Shown: piece by piece, positions 56,660-64,000 of the stretch
Layout: each line of letters opens with the position of its first letter
Numbering within the stretch: position 1 is the first letter of the stretch
Source: Lachancea mirantina
Taxonomy: Eukaryota > Ascomycota > Saccharomycetes > Saccharomycetales > Saccharomycetaceae
Length of the DNA stretch: 64,000 nt
Assembly (NCBI GenBank): GCA_900074745.1
Contig: LT598468.1
Span: 620,001 to 684,000 of the forward strand
Direction of reading: 5' to 3'
The notes under the pieces: model-generated
Seen by the model: the letters and a program-made list of their open reading frames with translations, nothing else
What the model was told of the DNA's origin: nothing
Database searches by the model: none
Translations under genes and position numbers: made by a program

Positions 56660-58606
56660 ATGTCGAAAACTTATCTTGGAGCGGATGACGATACCGAAAG
56701 ACATTCTTTAAGCAGTCATGATTCGTGTGAATCATATTATGGCAATCAATTGCATAATCCGCGAACATTGCAATCCGTCCAACCTTCTGTTGTGTATCCT
56801 GAAGATGAGGAAATAGTGGAAGAGGAGGGCGTTTCGAGAAAAACGTCGCTGCATGATAAAAGCATCATGGTACCTAGAAAGGACAGGCGCGGAATTCTGG
56901 CAACTTTGGCTATACTTCCCGAATACAAAGATGCACGAGATTACCCGCAAAAAATTAAGAGTTTAGTCATTTTACTTATTGCCATGGCAGCCATGATGGG
57001 CCCGATGGGTACATCTATCATCTTCCCAGCGATCAACGAAATTGCCAAAGATTACAATACCAAAACGATCATGGTTAATGTTTCGGTAGGGATATATCTG
57101 CTTAGTTTAGGAGTCTTTCCGTTGTGGTGGTCGTCACTTTCTGAAATGCGTGGACGCCGGACCGTTTACGTGATATCTTTCAGTCTATTGTTTGCTTTTT
57201 CCATCGGAAGCGCGTTGGCTCCCAATATTAATGCTTTTATCGTCTTTCGAATGCTCTGTGGAGCGTCATCCGCCAGCGTTCAAAGCGTTGGCGCAGGAAC
57301 TGTAGCAGATTTGTTCAAGCCTGAAGAGAGAGGTAAAAATTTAGGGTATTATTATCTTGGCTCCTTGATGGCGCCTTTGTTTGCTCCCATCATCGGTTCG
57401 CTTCTGGTGAATAGGTGGTCGTGGAGATCGACGCAGTGGTTTATGGTCATTTTGGCAGGAGTCACTGTGCTTTTGTTGAGTCTGTTACTTCCAGAGACTC
57501 TGCGAACGCAAGAGGATAAGAATGCGATTGCAGCGATCCTGGCAGAGAGAAAACAAATGAGAGCCAAAGAGAGTACCAGTCCTGAGAGCGATAAGAGCCA
57601 AGATGATGGCCAAAATGAGTCGGAGGATGAGCAAGAGCAAGAGCTTACCAGAGCGATAACGCTTGCAAGCGAGGTTTCACAATATCCAGGTGAAAACGAT
57701 GACGTTTACGTCGACGCGATGGCCCCACAAGCGTCGCGCATTCAGTCCAGGGATCCTGATTTCGATCGGAGAATGCGTCAAGGTGAGTTAAGACGTTGGA
57801 GATCAAATGTGGAAAATGAACTTGAAAAATTACAAACTGCTAAGACTGCGGGCAGTGCTGCGTATGGAAGGCAAACCCCTCTCGGTGAGCGATTCAAAAG
57901 GGCATGCTATCTTTACCTTTTTAGACCCTTGAAATCATTGGTTTTTCTCAGGTATCCACCCGTCTCTTTGGCAATAACTTTTTCTGCGATATCGTTTGGA
58001 ATCTTGTACTTCGTCAATATAACGATTGAGTACAAATACTCGCGACCTCCTTACAACTTCAAGCCACTTTACGTGGGTTTACTTTATATCCCAAATTCCG
58101 TGACATACATCATTGCGTCCATTTATGGTGGGAGGTGGGTCGATAACTTGTTAAAACAATACCAAGAGAAACATGGCACCTCAGCTCCTGAAGCGAGAAT
58201 CTCCTGGAATGTGGTCACCGCTGTCATCAGTTTCCCTGCTGCCTTGCTCATTTTCGGCTGGTGCCTTGAAAAGGATAATCATTGGGAGACACCACTTGTA
58301 GGTACCGCACTTTTCGGATTCGCTTCCATGATGACAATTGGCGCTACGGTGGCGTACTTAGTCGACTCTTTACCTGGGAAAGGTGCCACAGGTGTTGCAT
58401 TAAACAACTTAATTCGTCAAATTTTCGCTGCCACGGCAGTTTTCACCACAGAACCAATGCTCGAAGGCATGGGAACCGGTTGGGCGTTCACGATGCTTGC
58501 CTTCATTGTCATAGCGGCCAGCTCCGTCTTGGTAGTGTTGAAATGGCGCGGTGATCATTGGAGAGAGAGCTTTGATCTGCAAAGGCTTTATGATCTTTTG
58601 GAATAA
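56660..58606 (+). CDS. QDR3: Qdr3-type drug:H+ antiporter (MFS DHA1)
   Basis: I use ATG 56660 (MSKTYLGADDD), giving 648 residues (yeast Qdr3 689); 18 more codons are open upstream from an ATG at 56606. The N-terminus is acidic and cytosolic (about 90 residues). Twelve membrane segments follow; block LILLAI...MGPMGTSIIFPAINEIAKDY opens TM1 and SEMRGRRT is the MFS loop 2-3 signature. A hydrophilic loop of about 135 residues splits TM6 and TM7. Blocks LLYIPNSVTY and LPGKGATGVALNNLIRQI match Qdr3 nearly residue by residue. In yeast it exports quinidine, barbiturates, polyamines and other compounds and, together with Dtr1 relatives, affects spore wall. Confidence 0.95.
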   Translation: MSKTYLGADDDTERHSLSSHDSCESYYGNQLHNPRTLQSVQPSVVYPEDEEIVEEEGVSRKTSLHDKSIMVPRKDRRGILATLAILPEYKDARDYPQKIKSLVILLIAMAAMMGPMGTSIIFPAINEIAKDYNTKTIMVNVSVGIYLLSLGVFPLWWSSLSEMRGRRTVYVISFSLLFAFSIGSALAPNINAFIVFRMLCGASSASVQSVGAGTVADLFKPEERGKNLGYYYLGSLMAPLFAPIIGSLLVNRWSWRSTQWFMVILAGVTVLLLSLLLPETLRTQEDKNAIAAILAERKQMRAKESTSPESDKSQDDGQNESEDEQEQELTRAITLASEVSQYPGENDDVYVDAMAPQASRIQSRDPDFDRRMRQGELRRWRSNVENELEKLQTAKTAGSAAYGRQTPLGERFKRACYLYLFRPLKSLVFLRYPPVSLAITFSAISFGILYFVNITIEYKYSRPPYNFKPLYVGLLYIPNSVTYIIASIYGGRWVDNLLKQYQEKHGTSAPEARISWNVVTAVISFPAALLIFGWCLEKDNHWETPLVGTALFGFASMMTIGATVAYLVDSLPGKGATGVALNNLIRQIFAATAVFTTEPMLEGMGTGWAFTMLAFIVIAASSVLVVLKWRGDHWRESFDLQRLYDLLE

Positions 58607-58930
58607 ATTACTCAAGGACGGATGCTCAACCCACTCTACGCTAACCAAAATAAACAGCATTATAGCATTACATACTGAAGCGATACCCCAGTCGCTCGTA
58701 AATCAATATTCAAAATAACCAATTTATTGGTCTCACTCGAAGGTTGTCACTGTTCAAGATGGTGATGGTTTTCATGGGCAACTGAAATATTAGGGAATTA
58801 GGAAATTGACAATCAACTCGAAAGGCAATTCGAAAAGCCCTTCCCTTCAAAATACAAGATATACAGTTCCTTTGGGAACCCATCTGAACCATTTGATCCT
58901 CGGTTAGTTAGAAGGAACTCTCTGACCAAT
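58607..58930. promoter_or_regulatory. Gap between QDR3 and CST26
   Basis: 324 bases. Holds CAAGATGGTGATG (58755-58767), identical to the 13-mer at 36462-36474. Nothing else is evident. Confidence 0.45.
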
Positions 58931-60088
58931 ATGCTGGGCCTGGTATTGCACCGCTTTATAAAGCTGGCTATCACGATAGCTTCAGTTATCATCTTTATTC
59001 TCAGTTCGCTATCAATTGTGGGATACCAGTTTATAGCCAACATTGTATGGAAGGATGAAGTTGTGAGACGACAAACGCATCTAGATCGTAGTAAGAAGAT
59101 TTTTATCCTGCTGCTGGTTACAATTCTGAGAATTGTAGCACCATCTAGGATTCGCATTACGACTGAGAATAAAAGTATTGCTAAGGGAACGTTTATGAGA
59201 GATGTACAAACTGGCGGGATCACTTCGAAACTCGCAAGAAACTCGGTGATAATATCGAACCATCAAATATACACAGATTGGGTATTTTTATGGTGGTTGA
59301 CATACACAGGAAATTTAGCGGGAAATGTGTATATTATGCTGAAGAAGTCGCTTGAAAGTATACCAATTATGGGTTATGGAATGAAGAATTACAAGTTCAT
59401 ATTCATGAACAGACGATGGGAAAAGGACAAAGTGAACATGGCCAATCGATTTGAAGAAATGGATCTCAACGCCCGGGGCATTGGTTCTCTGGCGCAAAAG
59501 ACCAACTCCGAAATTTCTCAAATACATTGGCCCTATTCCCTTATTTTGTTTCCAGAGGGAACCAATTTAAGTGCCAATACGCGCAGTAAGAGCGATTTCT
59601 ACGCCGAAAAAATCAATCGCACTTTTCTGAAGAACGTTCTTTTACCAAGAATTACTGGCCTTCGCTTCTCCCTGCTGTGTTTGCGTGAAAGTTGCGAAGT
59701 TGTCTATGACGCTACCATTGGGTATTCTGGCGTAAAGAAGGACGAATATGGTCAAGACATTTACAGGCTCGGTAACATCTTCCTCAGGGGACAAGCTCCA
59801 AAGATAGTCGACATCCATTTACGTGCTTTCAAATTATCTGAAATCCCCATCGATGATGATGAAATGTTCACAGAATGGTTATTCAGAGTTTGGCGTGAAA
59901 AAGATGAACTTCTTGACACATTTTACGCTAAGGGATCTTTCGACCTTGACCCTGATCTCAATCATACTGTCGTGGGATGGTGTACCATAAAGACAAGCGA
60001 AATGCTTCTAATAGTGACATTGCCTCTTTTATTGGCCTTTATGGTAGTGTATTCCATTTCCAAACACTTTTTAAGGATTTTCACATGA
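58931..60088 (+). CDS. CST26: Cst26-like lysophospholipid acyltransferase
   Basis: 385 residues (yeast 397). N-terminal membrane helix about 10-33. Acyltransferase block I NHQIYTDW gives the HX4D catalytic pair His111 and Asp116. Block II is FIFMNRRWEKD and block III is FPEGTNLS. A C-terminal hydrophobic helix spans about 357-378. Yeast Cst26/Psi1 (YBR042C) puts stearate on the sn-1 position of phosphatidylinositol. It follows QDR3 and convergently meets FAT1 (48 bases), as in S. cerevisiae. The paralog YDR018C is an alternative, but synteny favours CST26. Confidence 0.94.
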   Translation: MLGLVLHRFIKLAITIASVIIFILSSLSIVGYQFIANIVWKDEVVRRQTHLDRSKKIFILLLVTILRIVAPSRIRITTENKSIAKGTFMRDVQTGGITSKLARNSVIISNHQIYTDWVFLWWLTYTGNLAGNVYIMLKKSLESIPIMGYGMKNYKFIFMNRRWEKDKVNMANRFEEMDLNARGIGSLAQKTNSEISQIHWPYSLILFPEGTNLSANTRSKSDFYAEKINRTFLKNVLLPRITGLRFSLLCLRESCEVVYDATIGYSGVKKDEYGQDIYRLGNIFLRGQAPKIVDIHLRAFKLSEIPIDDDEMFTEWLFRVWREKDELLDTFYAKGSFDLDPDLNHTVVGWCTIKTSEMLLIVTLPLLLAFMVVYSISKHFLRIFT

Positions 60089-60136
60089 ATGCAAGATATA
60101 TCTAGTAAATGTAAGTATACTACTACTACATTCCAC

Positions 60137-62149
60137 TCACAGCCTGGCAACACCCGATTGAATATCGTTCCAATCTGCGTTGGTGAGCGCTACGTATGAT
60201 TTACCACCCTTGAGCCAGTAAAAAATTTCATTACCAGCACGACCATGCGGTAGATTCTGGTTTCGGTAGTTTTTCTTACTGATCTTATGATTATCAGTAT
60301 GGTCGATAACGTCGACGAACTTCAGAAACACCGGTAGTGCATATTTGGGTAATTTACCAGTCAGATACTTCAGCATATCGTTCAAGAAATCGACGTTTCC
60401 CTCCATGTATTTGCTCTTGTGGGATAATTCTAGTACTGCGAATCCCGCTCGACCTTCGTGGTTCGGGATTTTGAGACCTACCACAGCCACAGCGCTGAAT
60501 GCTTGATTGTCGAAGGACATTATTTGGTCTTCGACTTCGTTGGCAGAAACGTTTTCGGACTTCCATCTGAAAGTATCACCCATTCTATCGACAAAATACC
60601 AAAGTCCATGACTATCGGCTTTTAATAAATCTCCAGATCTGTACCATGCGTCGCCTTTCCGGAAAACGTCACGTAATACTTTCGATTCGGTGGCTTTCTT
60701 ATTGCCGAGGTAACCTTGGAAAGTCGCTTCGGGTTTCCTTGGCATGAAAATCCTCATGAGCATCTCACCGGGTTCACCGACAGGTGCTACTTCGCATAAA
60801 CCTTTGTCGTTCCTGTAAACAGTGCTATCGTCCTCCGGATCCATTTTAACCAAAGTTTGTTGGTAAGAAAGTATGAAATTGATGAAAGTGCCATAACTTC
60901 TGCATGCACCAATTCCAAACGAGCCTCTTTGGAACGTCGTTGTCGCAAATGGTGCCTCAGTGGATGCGTAAAATTCTCCAATGACCTCTATGTTAAATCT
61001 GGATCTGAACTCTTGCCATATATCTGCCCTCAAACCATTTCCATAAGCAACTTTAACCTTGTGTTTGGACTCATATTCCGACAAAGGTGAGTGCAAGAGG
61101 TATCTGCAAATTTCACCAACGTATTGGATGTGCGTGGATTCGGTGAGATAAACTTGTTCCCAAAACGTACTCGCTGAGAACTTGTTACTCATTGCGACAC
61201 AACCCCCTTGTGAGAAAACTGCACAGACGCCTAGCAAAGCGGCTGTAGAATGGTACAATGGCATGGCAGTGAAAACTATCGAATTGTTCTTGATCCGTAG
61301 TACATGTCCAAACAGAGAGCAGCCAATTACCGCTTTTCTCCACGACATGATCGCTGACTTGGGTAAGCCAGTTGTACCTGAGGTGTATATCAAGCATGCC
61401 GGGCTAAAATCGGACAACGTGGACGGAGATCTCAGAGCCACGTCTTGTAGAAACTTGGGGGAATTTGTGTCCAGTATTCTAGCTAAAAGTTCATTCTCGG
61501 CTAGATATCGTAGCTTACAGTCTGGTAACTCGCGTTCTATCTCCGCTTGCGTTTGTTGAATCGGTTTGGCAGCTTGAGGATCGATCAACACAGTTTTGAC
61601 ATTTGCTATCTTGATAGAATGCACAAGTGGGGTTCCAATACTGTTATAGTTGAGAAATGATGGGATCGCTCCAATATTCCATAGTGCAAACCATAGAAAT
61701 ATGAACATAGGTTTGTTTGTCACATCCATGGCAACGCATTCTCCCTCACGTATCCCGTACTCAAAGTACAAAATGTGCGAGAGTCGAAGAACGACTTCGT
61801 AAGTTTCCTGGTAAGTAAACCGTTCGACTTCGAACTGTCCTTTTCGCCCGAGTGGCCGTGGATAAGTGATACAAAGTGAGTTTCCGTGTTTTCGAACTTG
61901 CTTCTCGAAAAGGTACCAGTACTGGAACCTCTGGTGGTAAGCGTTCCAAGCATATTTGGGCACTGCTGCTAGAAAATATGGCGCAATATACCAATCCTCT
62001 TTGACCCGGTATTTCTCATCAAGCTTATCAACTAATCTCCTGGCTGCAGGACCTAAAAGTCTACCGATCAAAAGAAGTGGTACAAGTACAAGCTTCAAAA
62101 GAAGTCTTAAAAGCCTCCAAACAACTTGGCCGGTAACCGAAACCGTCAT
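60137..62149 (-). CDS. FAT1: Fat1, very-long-chain fatty acyl-CoA synthetase and transporter
   Basis: 670 residues (yeast 669). The N-terminal membrane stretch covers about 8-34. The AMP-binding P-loop YTSGTTGLPKSA is at 255-266, the FATP/VLACS signature is around YRSGDLL...GLWYFVDRMGDTFRWKSENVS, and the DxxGD-like core is complete. In yeast it imports long-chain fatty acids and activates very-long-chain ones with CoA at ER, lipid droplets and peroxisomes. The last three residues are Ala-Arg-Leu, close to a peroxisomal PTS1 signal. Located between CST26 and FIG1 as in YBR041W. Confidence 0.97.
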   Translation of the reverse strand: MTVSVTGQVVWRLLRLLLKLVLVPLLLIGRLLGPAARRLVDKLDEKYRVKEDWYIAPYFLAAVPKYAWNAYHQRFQYWYLFEKQVRKHGNSLCITYPRPLGRKGQFEVERFTYQETYEVVLRLSHILYFEYGIREGECVAMDVTNKPMFIFLWFALWNIGAIPSFLNYNSIGTPLVHSIKIANVKTVLIDPQAAKPIQQTQAEIERELPDCKLRYLAENELLARILDTNSPKFLQDVALRSPSTLSDFSPACLIYTSGTTGLPKSAIMSWRKAVIGCSLFGHVLRIKNNSIVFTAMPLYHSTAALLGVCAVFSQGGCVAMSNKFSASTFWEQVYLTESTHIQYVGEICRYLLHSPLSEYESKHKVKVAYGNGLRADIWQEFRSRFNIEVIGEFYASTEAPFATTTFQRGSFGIGACRSYGTFINFILSYQQTLVKMDPEDDSTVYRNDKGLCEVAPVGEPGEMLMRIFMPRKPEATFQGYLGNKKATESKVLRDVFRKGDAWYRSGDLLKADSHGLWYFVDRMGDTFRWKSENVSANEVEDQIMSFDNQAFSAVAVVGLKIPNHEGRAGFAVLELSHKSKYMEGNVDFLNDMLKYLTGKLPKYALPVFLKFVDVIDHTDNHKISKKNYRNQNLPHGRAGNEIFYWLKGGKSYVALTNADWNDIQSGVARL

Positions 62150-62277
62150 CTAGAGCTGCTTGATGTAATAAGAGCCTCCCGTCCCATCATTGTGGCGGTT
62201 TTTAGTTTGTAAATCTCTCATCTTAACACTTGGCCCATCACGAGATCCGCAAGCGTCAGCGCGCGTTATACGAAACA

Positions 62278-63156
62278 TTAAACCGAATAAGACGACAGTG
62301 AGTTATCGCTTGGATACTTGTGGGAGCATGTGGATCGACTATTGACATCGTCGACCTTACGACTCAGTGATGCTCTGTCTCTGAAATAGATTGCCCAAAT
62401 TATGAGGCAGTTTATGCACATAAATGCGAACGAACACCAGGCCATTGAAGATGCTTTCGGGCTCGAATTGGCGTTGATAATTCCCATTGAAGCCCTTGGA
62501 ATAAGCTCAGTAGCAGAATGCATTGCGACGTGTGCCCACATGGAACCTAACCCCCAAATGAGGGCCAACAGTGGACTCAAAAGTAGTAAAAATCGGTTAA
62601 TGTAGAATTTGGCAGGTAATTTAGGGATTGTAGCGTAGAGTGTGAGTCCAAACATGGCGATAGACATTATGATTGTCGCCATGAGGAGATAAGGATGGTT
62701 GGTGTTCACAGAGAGCGTTTGTGCCAAGTCCAGGATGTTGAGAGCCGAGGATTGGGAGTTATCAGTGGAATTTGTAGATTTGAAATTGAACACTTTAACT
62801 GCGAGTTGATCGTAAAGGTCGACTGTAGAGATCTTTTTGCGATTAAAGCATACACTAGATTCGGTGCTGTAACTCTTGGGCAAGTTTTGGATGCAGACGC
62901 CCAGATATCCGGAAGTGATTTCGACGTTTTGTAGGTTTCGGGTGGAATTTGACGACTCTAGAGAAGAGGTTATCACATTAAATAACGGGGATTCTGGATT
63001 GAATTTGAAGCGGGTCAAATAAGTCGAAGTGTGAGACGTATTGTAAGTGCCCAGCAGGAGAAAAACCAGTAAAAAAATGGTAATGACGTTGAGAATTCCC
63101 ACGATCACTCGGGGCATTTTCTTGACGCAGTAAAACAAGACTGTAAGAGAAAGCAT
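62278..63156 (-). CDS. FIG1: Fig1-like mating membrane protein
   Basis: 292 residues from ATG 63156; a second Met at 63117 (MPRVIVGIL) could be the true start since it leads straight into the first membrane helix. Four membrane helices in a claudin/PMP22-like layout: the first near 20-40, then a lumenal loop with the GYLGVCIQ...VCF cysteine pair (Gly-x-Gly-x-Cys...Cys motif), and three later helices (about 157-180, 183-207, 228-250). The tail is basic. In yeast Fig1 is pheromone-induced and regulates Ca2+ influx and cell fusion. Pheromone-response-type words lie upstream. YBR040W order with FAT1 and ATP3 is kept. Confidence 0.93.
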   Translation of the reverse strand: MLSLTVLFYCVKKMPRVIVGILNVITIFLLVFLLLGTYNTSHTSTYLTRFKFNPESPLFNVITSSLESSNSTRNLQNVEITSGYLGVCIQNLPKSYSTESSVCFNRKKISTVDLYDQLAVKVFNFKSTNSTDNSQSSALNILDLAQTLSVNTNHPYLLMATIIMSIAMFGLTLYATIPKLPAKFYINRFLLLLSPLLALIWGLGSMWAHVAMHSATELIPRASMGIINANSSPKASSMAWCSFAFMCINCLIIWAIYFRDRASLSRKVDDVNSRSTCSHKYPSDNSLSSYSV

Positions 63157-63523
63157 ATCGTTTGCAAAATAATAGAAGGCTAGCTTGATAACTGTAAAAC
63201 TAGAATTCAGACTAGGAGTCTGGTTTGTTTGTTACGGTTAAATACTTTTTTTTCAGTTGTATTGGTCGAAAACTCGGAACAACTATGAAACCCAGATGTT
63301 GTGATACAAACTGACACTTCCCATCTTGTAAAAAGTTTGATTGAGAATATATTGTAATTGGAATAGTATATATATTATTTGCTCATCTATATCGGCTTGC
63401 AGAAGCTTGCGGCAATGTGTACGTTTCAAGCCGACGCACACGCAACGCCCTTGTCTGCCGAAATCTTAAAATGAAGTAATCATGAATCTAGAAAGGACAT
63501 CGTAGCATAAAGTCGCAGAGCGA
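63157..63523. promoter_or_regulatory. FIG1 promoter / ATP3 3' gap with pheromone-response-like words
   Basis: 367 bases. TGAAACG on the minus strand (63428-63422) and TGAAACC on the plus strand (63286-63292) resemble the Ste12 response element TGAAACA. A TATATATA run lies at about 63367-63375. Together they fit FIG1 regulation in yeast mating, but single words occur often by chance. Confidence 0.4.
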
Positions 63524-64000
63524 TCAACCCAAGGAAGAGGCACCCGTAATGATATCAACCAATTCGTTGGTGATGACGGCCTGTCTGGTTCTATTGTATA
63601 AGATAGAGTACTTGTTAATCATGTCACCAGCATTCTTGGAAGCATTGTCCATAGCGTTTCTTCTAGCCGAAACCTCGGCAGCATAACCGTCGGCCATAGC
63701 AGCCAAAATCTGGTTAGCCAAGGTGAATTCGAAAAGATCTGTAGGTACTTTGGCATCAGAGTCAATTTCGAATTTGGCGTAAGAGGGAGATTGCGCAATG
63801 GTTTCAGCTGGAAACACGTCTTTGGCTCTGGGTTCAAAAGAAATCGAAGAAATAGGGTCGTTGTAGAGAATACTGATCTTAGAGTAATTGGCGCCACCAT
63901 TTGCCAAAATCTTGTTGGCGATCAAAGCGGATTCTTCAAAAGTAGGAGCCTCTTTCCCGACACCACTGAAAGCGAGTTTGACGTTTTTGCCGTGAGTTCT
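63524..64000 (-). CDS. ATP3: F1F0 ATP synthase gamma subunit, N-terminal part off window
   Basis: The C-terminal 158 residues and stop are present; the gene continues beyond the right edge in frame (yeast Atp3 is 311 residues). Block VDIITGASSLG closes the protein, preceded by SARRNAMDNASKNAGDMINKYSILYNRTRQAVITNELV, the C-terminal rotor helix that sits inside the alpha/beta hexamer. Role: central stalk of mitochondrial ATP synthase. It keeps the FIG1 neighbour seen in S. cerevisiae (YBR039W-YBR040W). Confidence 0.98.
   Translation of the reverse strand, partial: RTHGKNVKLAFSGVGKEAPTFEESALIANKILANGGANYSKISILYNDPISSISFEPRAKDVFPAETIAQSPSYAKFEIDSDAKVPTDLFEFTLANQILAAMADGYAAEVSARRNAMDNASKNAGDMINKYSILYNRTRQAVITNELVDIITGASSLG

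Noticed and set aside
1-64000. Prokaryote-type features (operons, CRISPR arrays, insertion sequences, phage)
   Set aside because: Everything in the window is yeast-like; no such structure is present.

Overview
The window is nuclear chromosomal DNA of a budding yeast of the Saccharomycetaceae. Nearly every protein aligns by eye, over long stretches, with a known Saccharomyces cerevisiae protein. Genes are compact and nearly all intronless, the one spliced gene has GTATGT and TACTAAC signals, and gene order follows S. cerevisiae blocks. Neighbours that S. cerevisiae keeps on two duplicated chromosomes are interleaved here on one (GSM1/MEF2/GSH1 of chromosome X with RQT4/DBP7/RPC37/GCN3 of chromosome XI; AMN1/IFA38/SLI15/CNS1 of chromosome II with LGE1/LEE1 of chromosome XVI). 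This is the pattern of a lineage that did not undergo the whole-genome duplication (for example Lachancea, Torulaspora, Zygosaccharomyces or Kluyveromyces). I cannot fix the genus without a search.

Layout. 0-17.7 kb: IFA38 (cut by the left edge), spliced LGE1, AMN1, LEE1, a probable ICS2, SSY1, SLI15, CNS1 and a KRE2/KTR6-type mannosyltransferase. Two large gene-free gaps (2.2 kb and 1.7 kb) flank LEE1. 17.7-20.2 kb: a junction holding a strongly structured non-coding segment, which I propose is an RNA gene, and a five-finger CCCH protein of ZC3H3/Red5 type. 20.2-46 kb: RQT4, GSM1, DBP7, RPC37, GCN3, MEF2, an intron-containing tRNA-Arg(ACG), GSH1, CHS6/BCH2, SAP185/190, PHS1, MRPL49 and BCK1. 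46-56 kb: DPB11, GWT1, SRS2 and TOK1, which is the S. cerevisiae order turned round. 56.6-64 kb: QDR3, CST26, FAT1, FIG1 and ATP3 (cut by the right edge), matching S. cerevisiae YBR043C-YBR039W.

The genes are housekeeping and regulatory functions and do not form one pathway. Some recurring themes: very-long-chain fatty acids (IFA38 and PHS1 are successive elongation enzymes, FAT1 activates and imports the substrate, CST26 is a lipid acyltransferase); mitosis and genome integrity (AMN1, SLI15, DPB11, SRS2); wall and surface (KRE2, CHS6, BCK1, GWT1, FIG1); translation and RNA (DBP7, RQT4, GCN3, MEF2, MRPL49, RPC37, tRNA-Arg).

I found no mobile element, CRISPR array, centromere or gene cluster of foreign origin. 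The most promising undescribed item is the structured, promoter-bearing non-coding locus at about 18.07-18.55 kb. Next are the ZC3H3/Red5-like gene beside it, the LGE1 intron and the tRNA-Arg intron. Start codons were checked against the bases, and several were moved downstream to the first plausible ATG.
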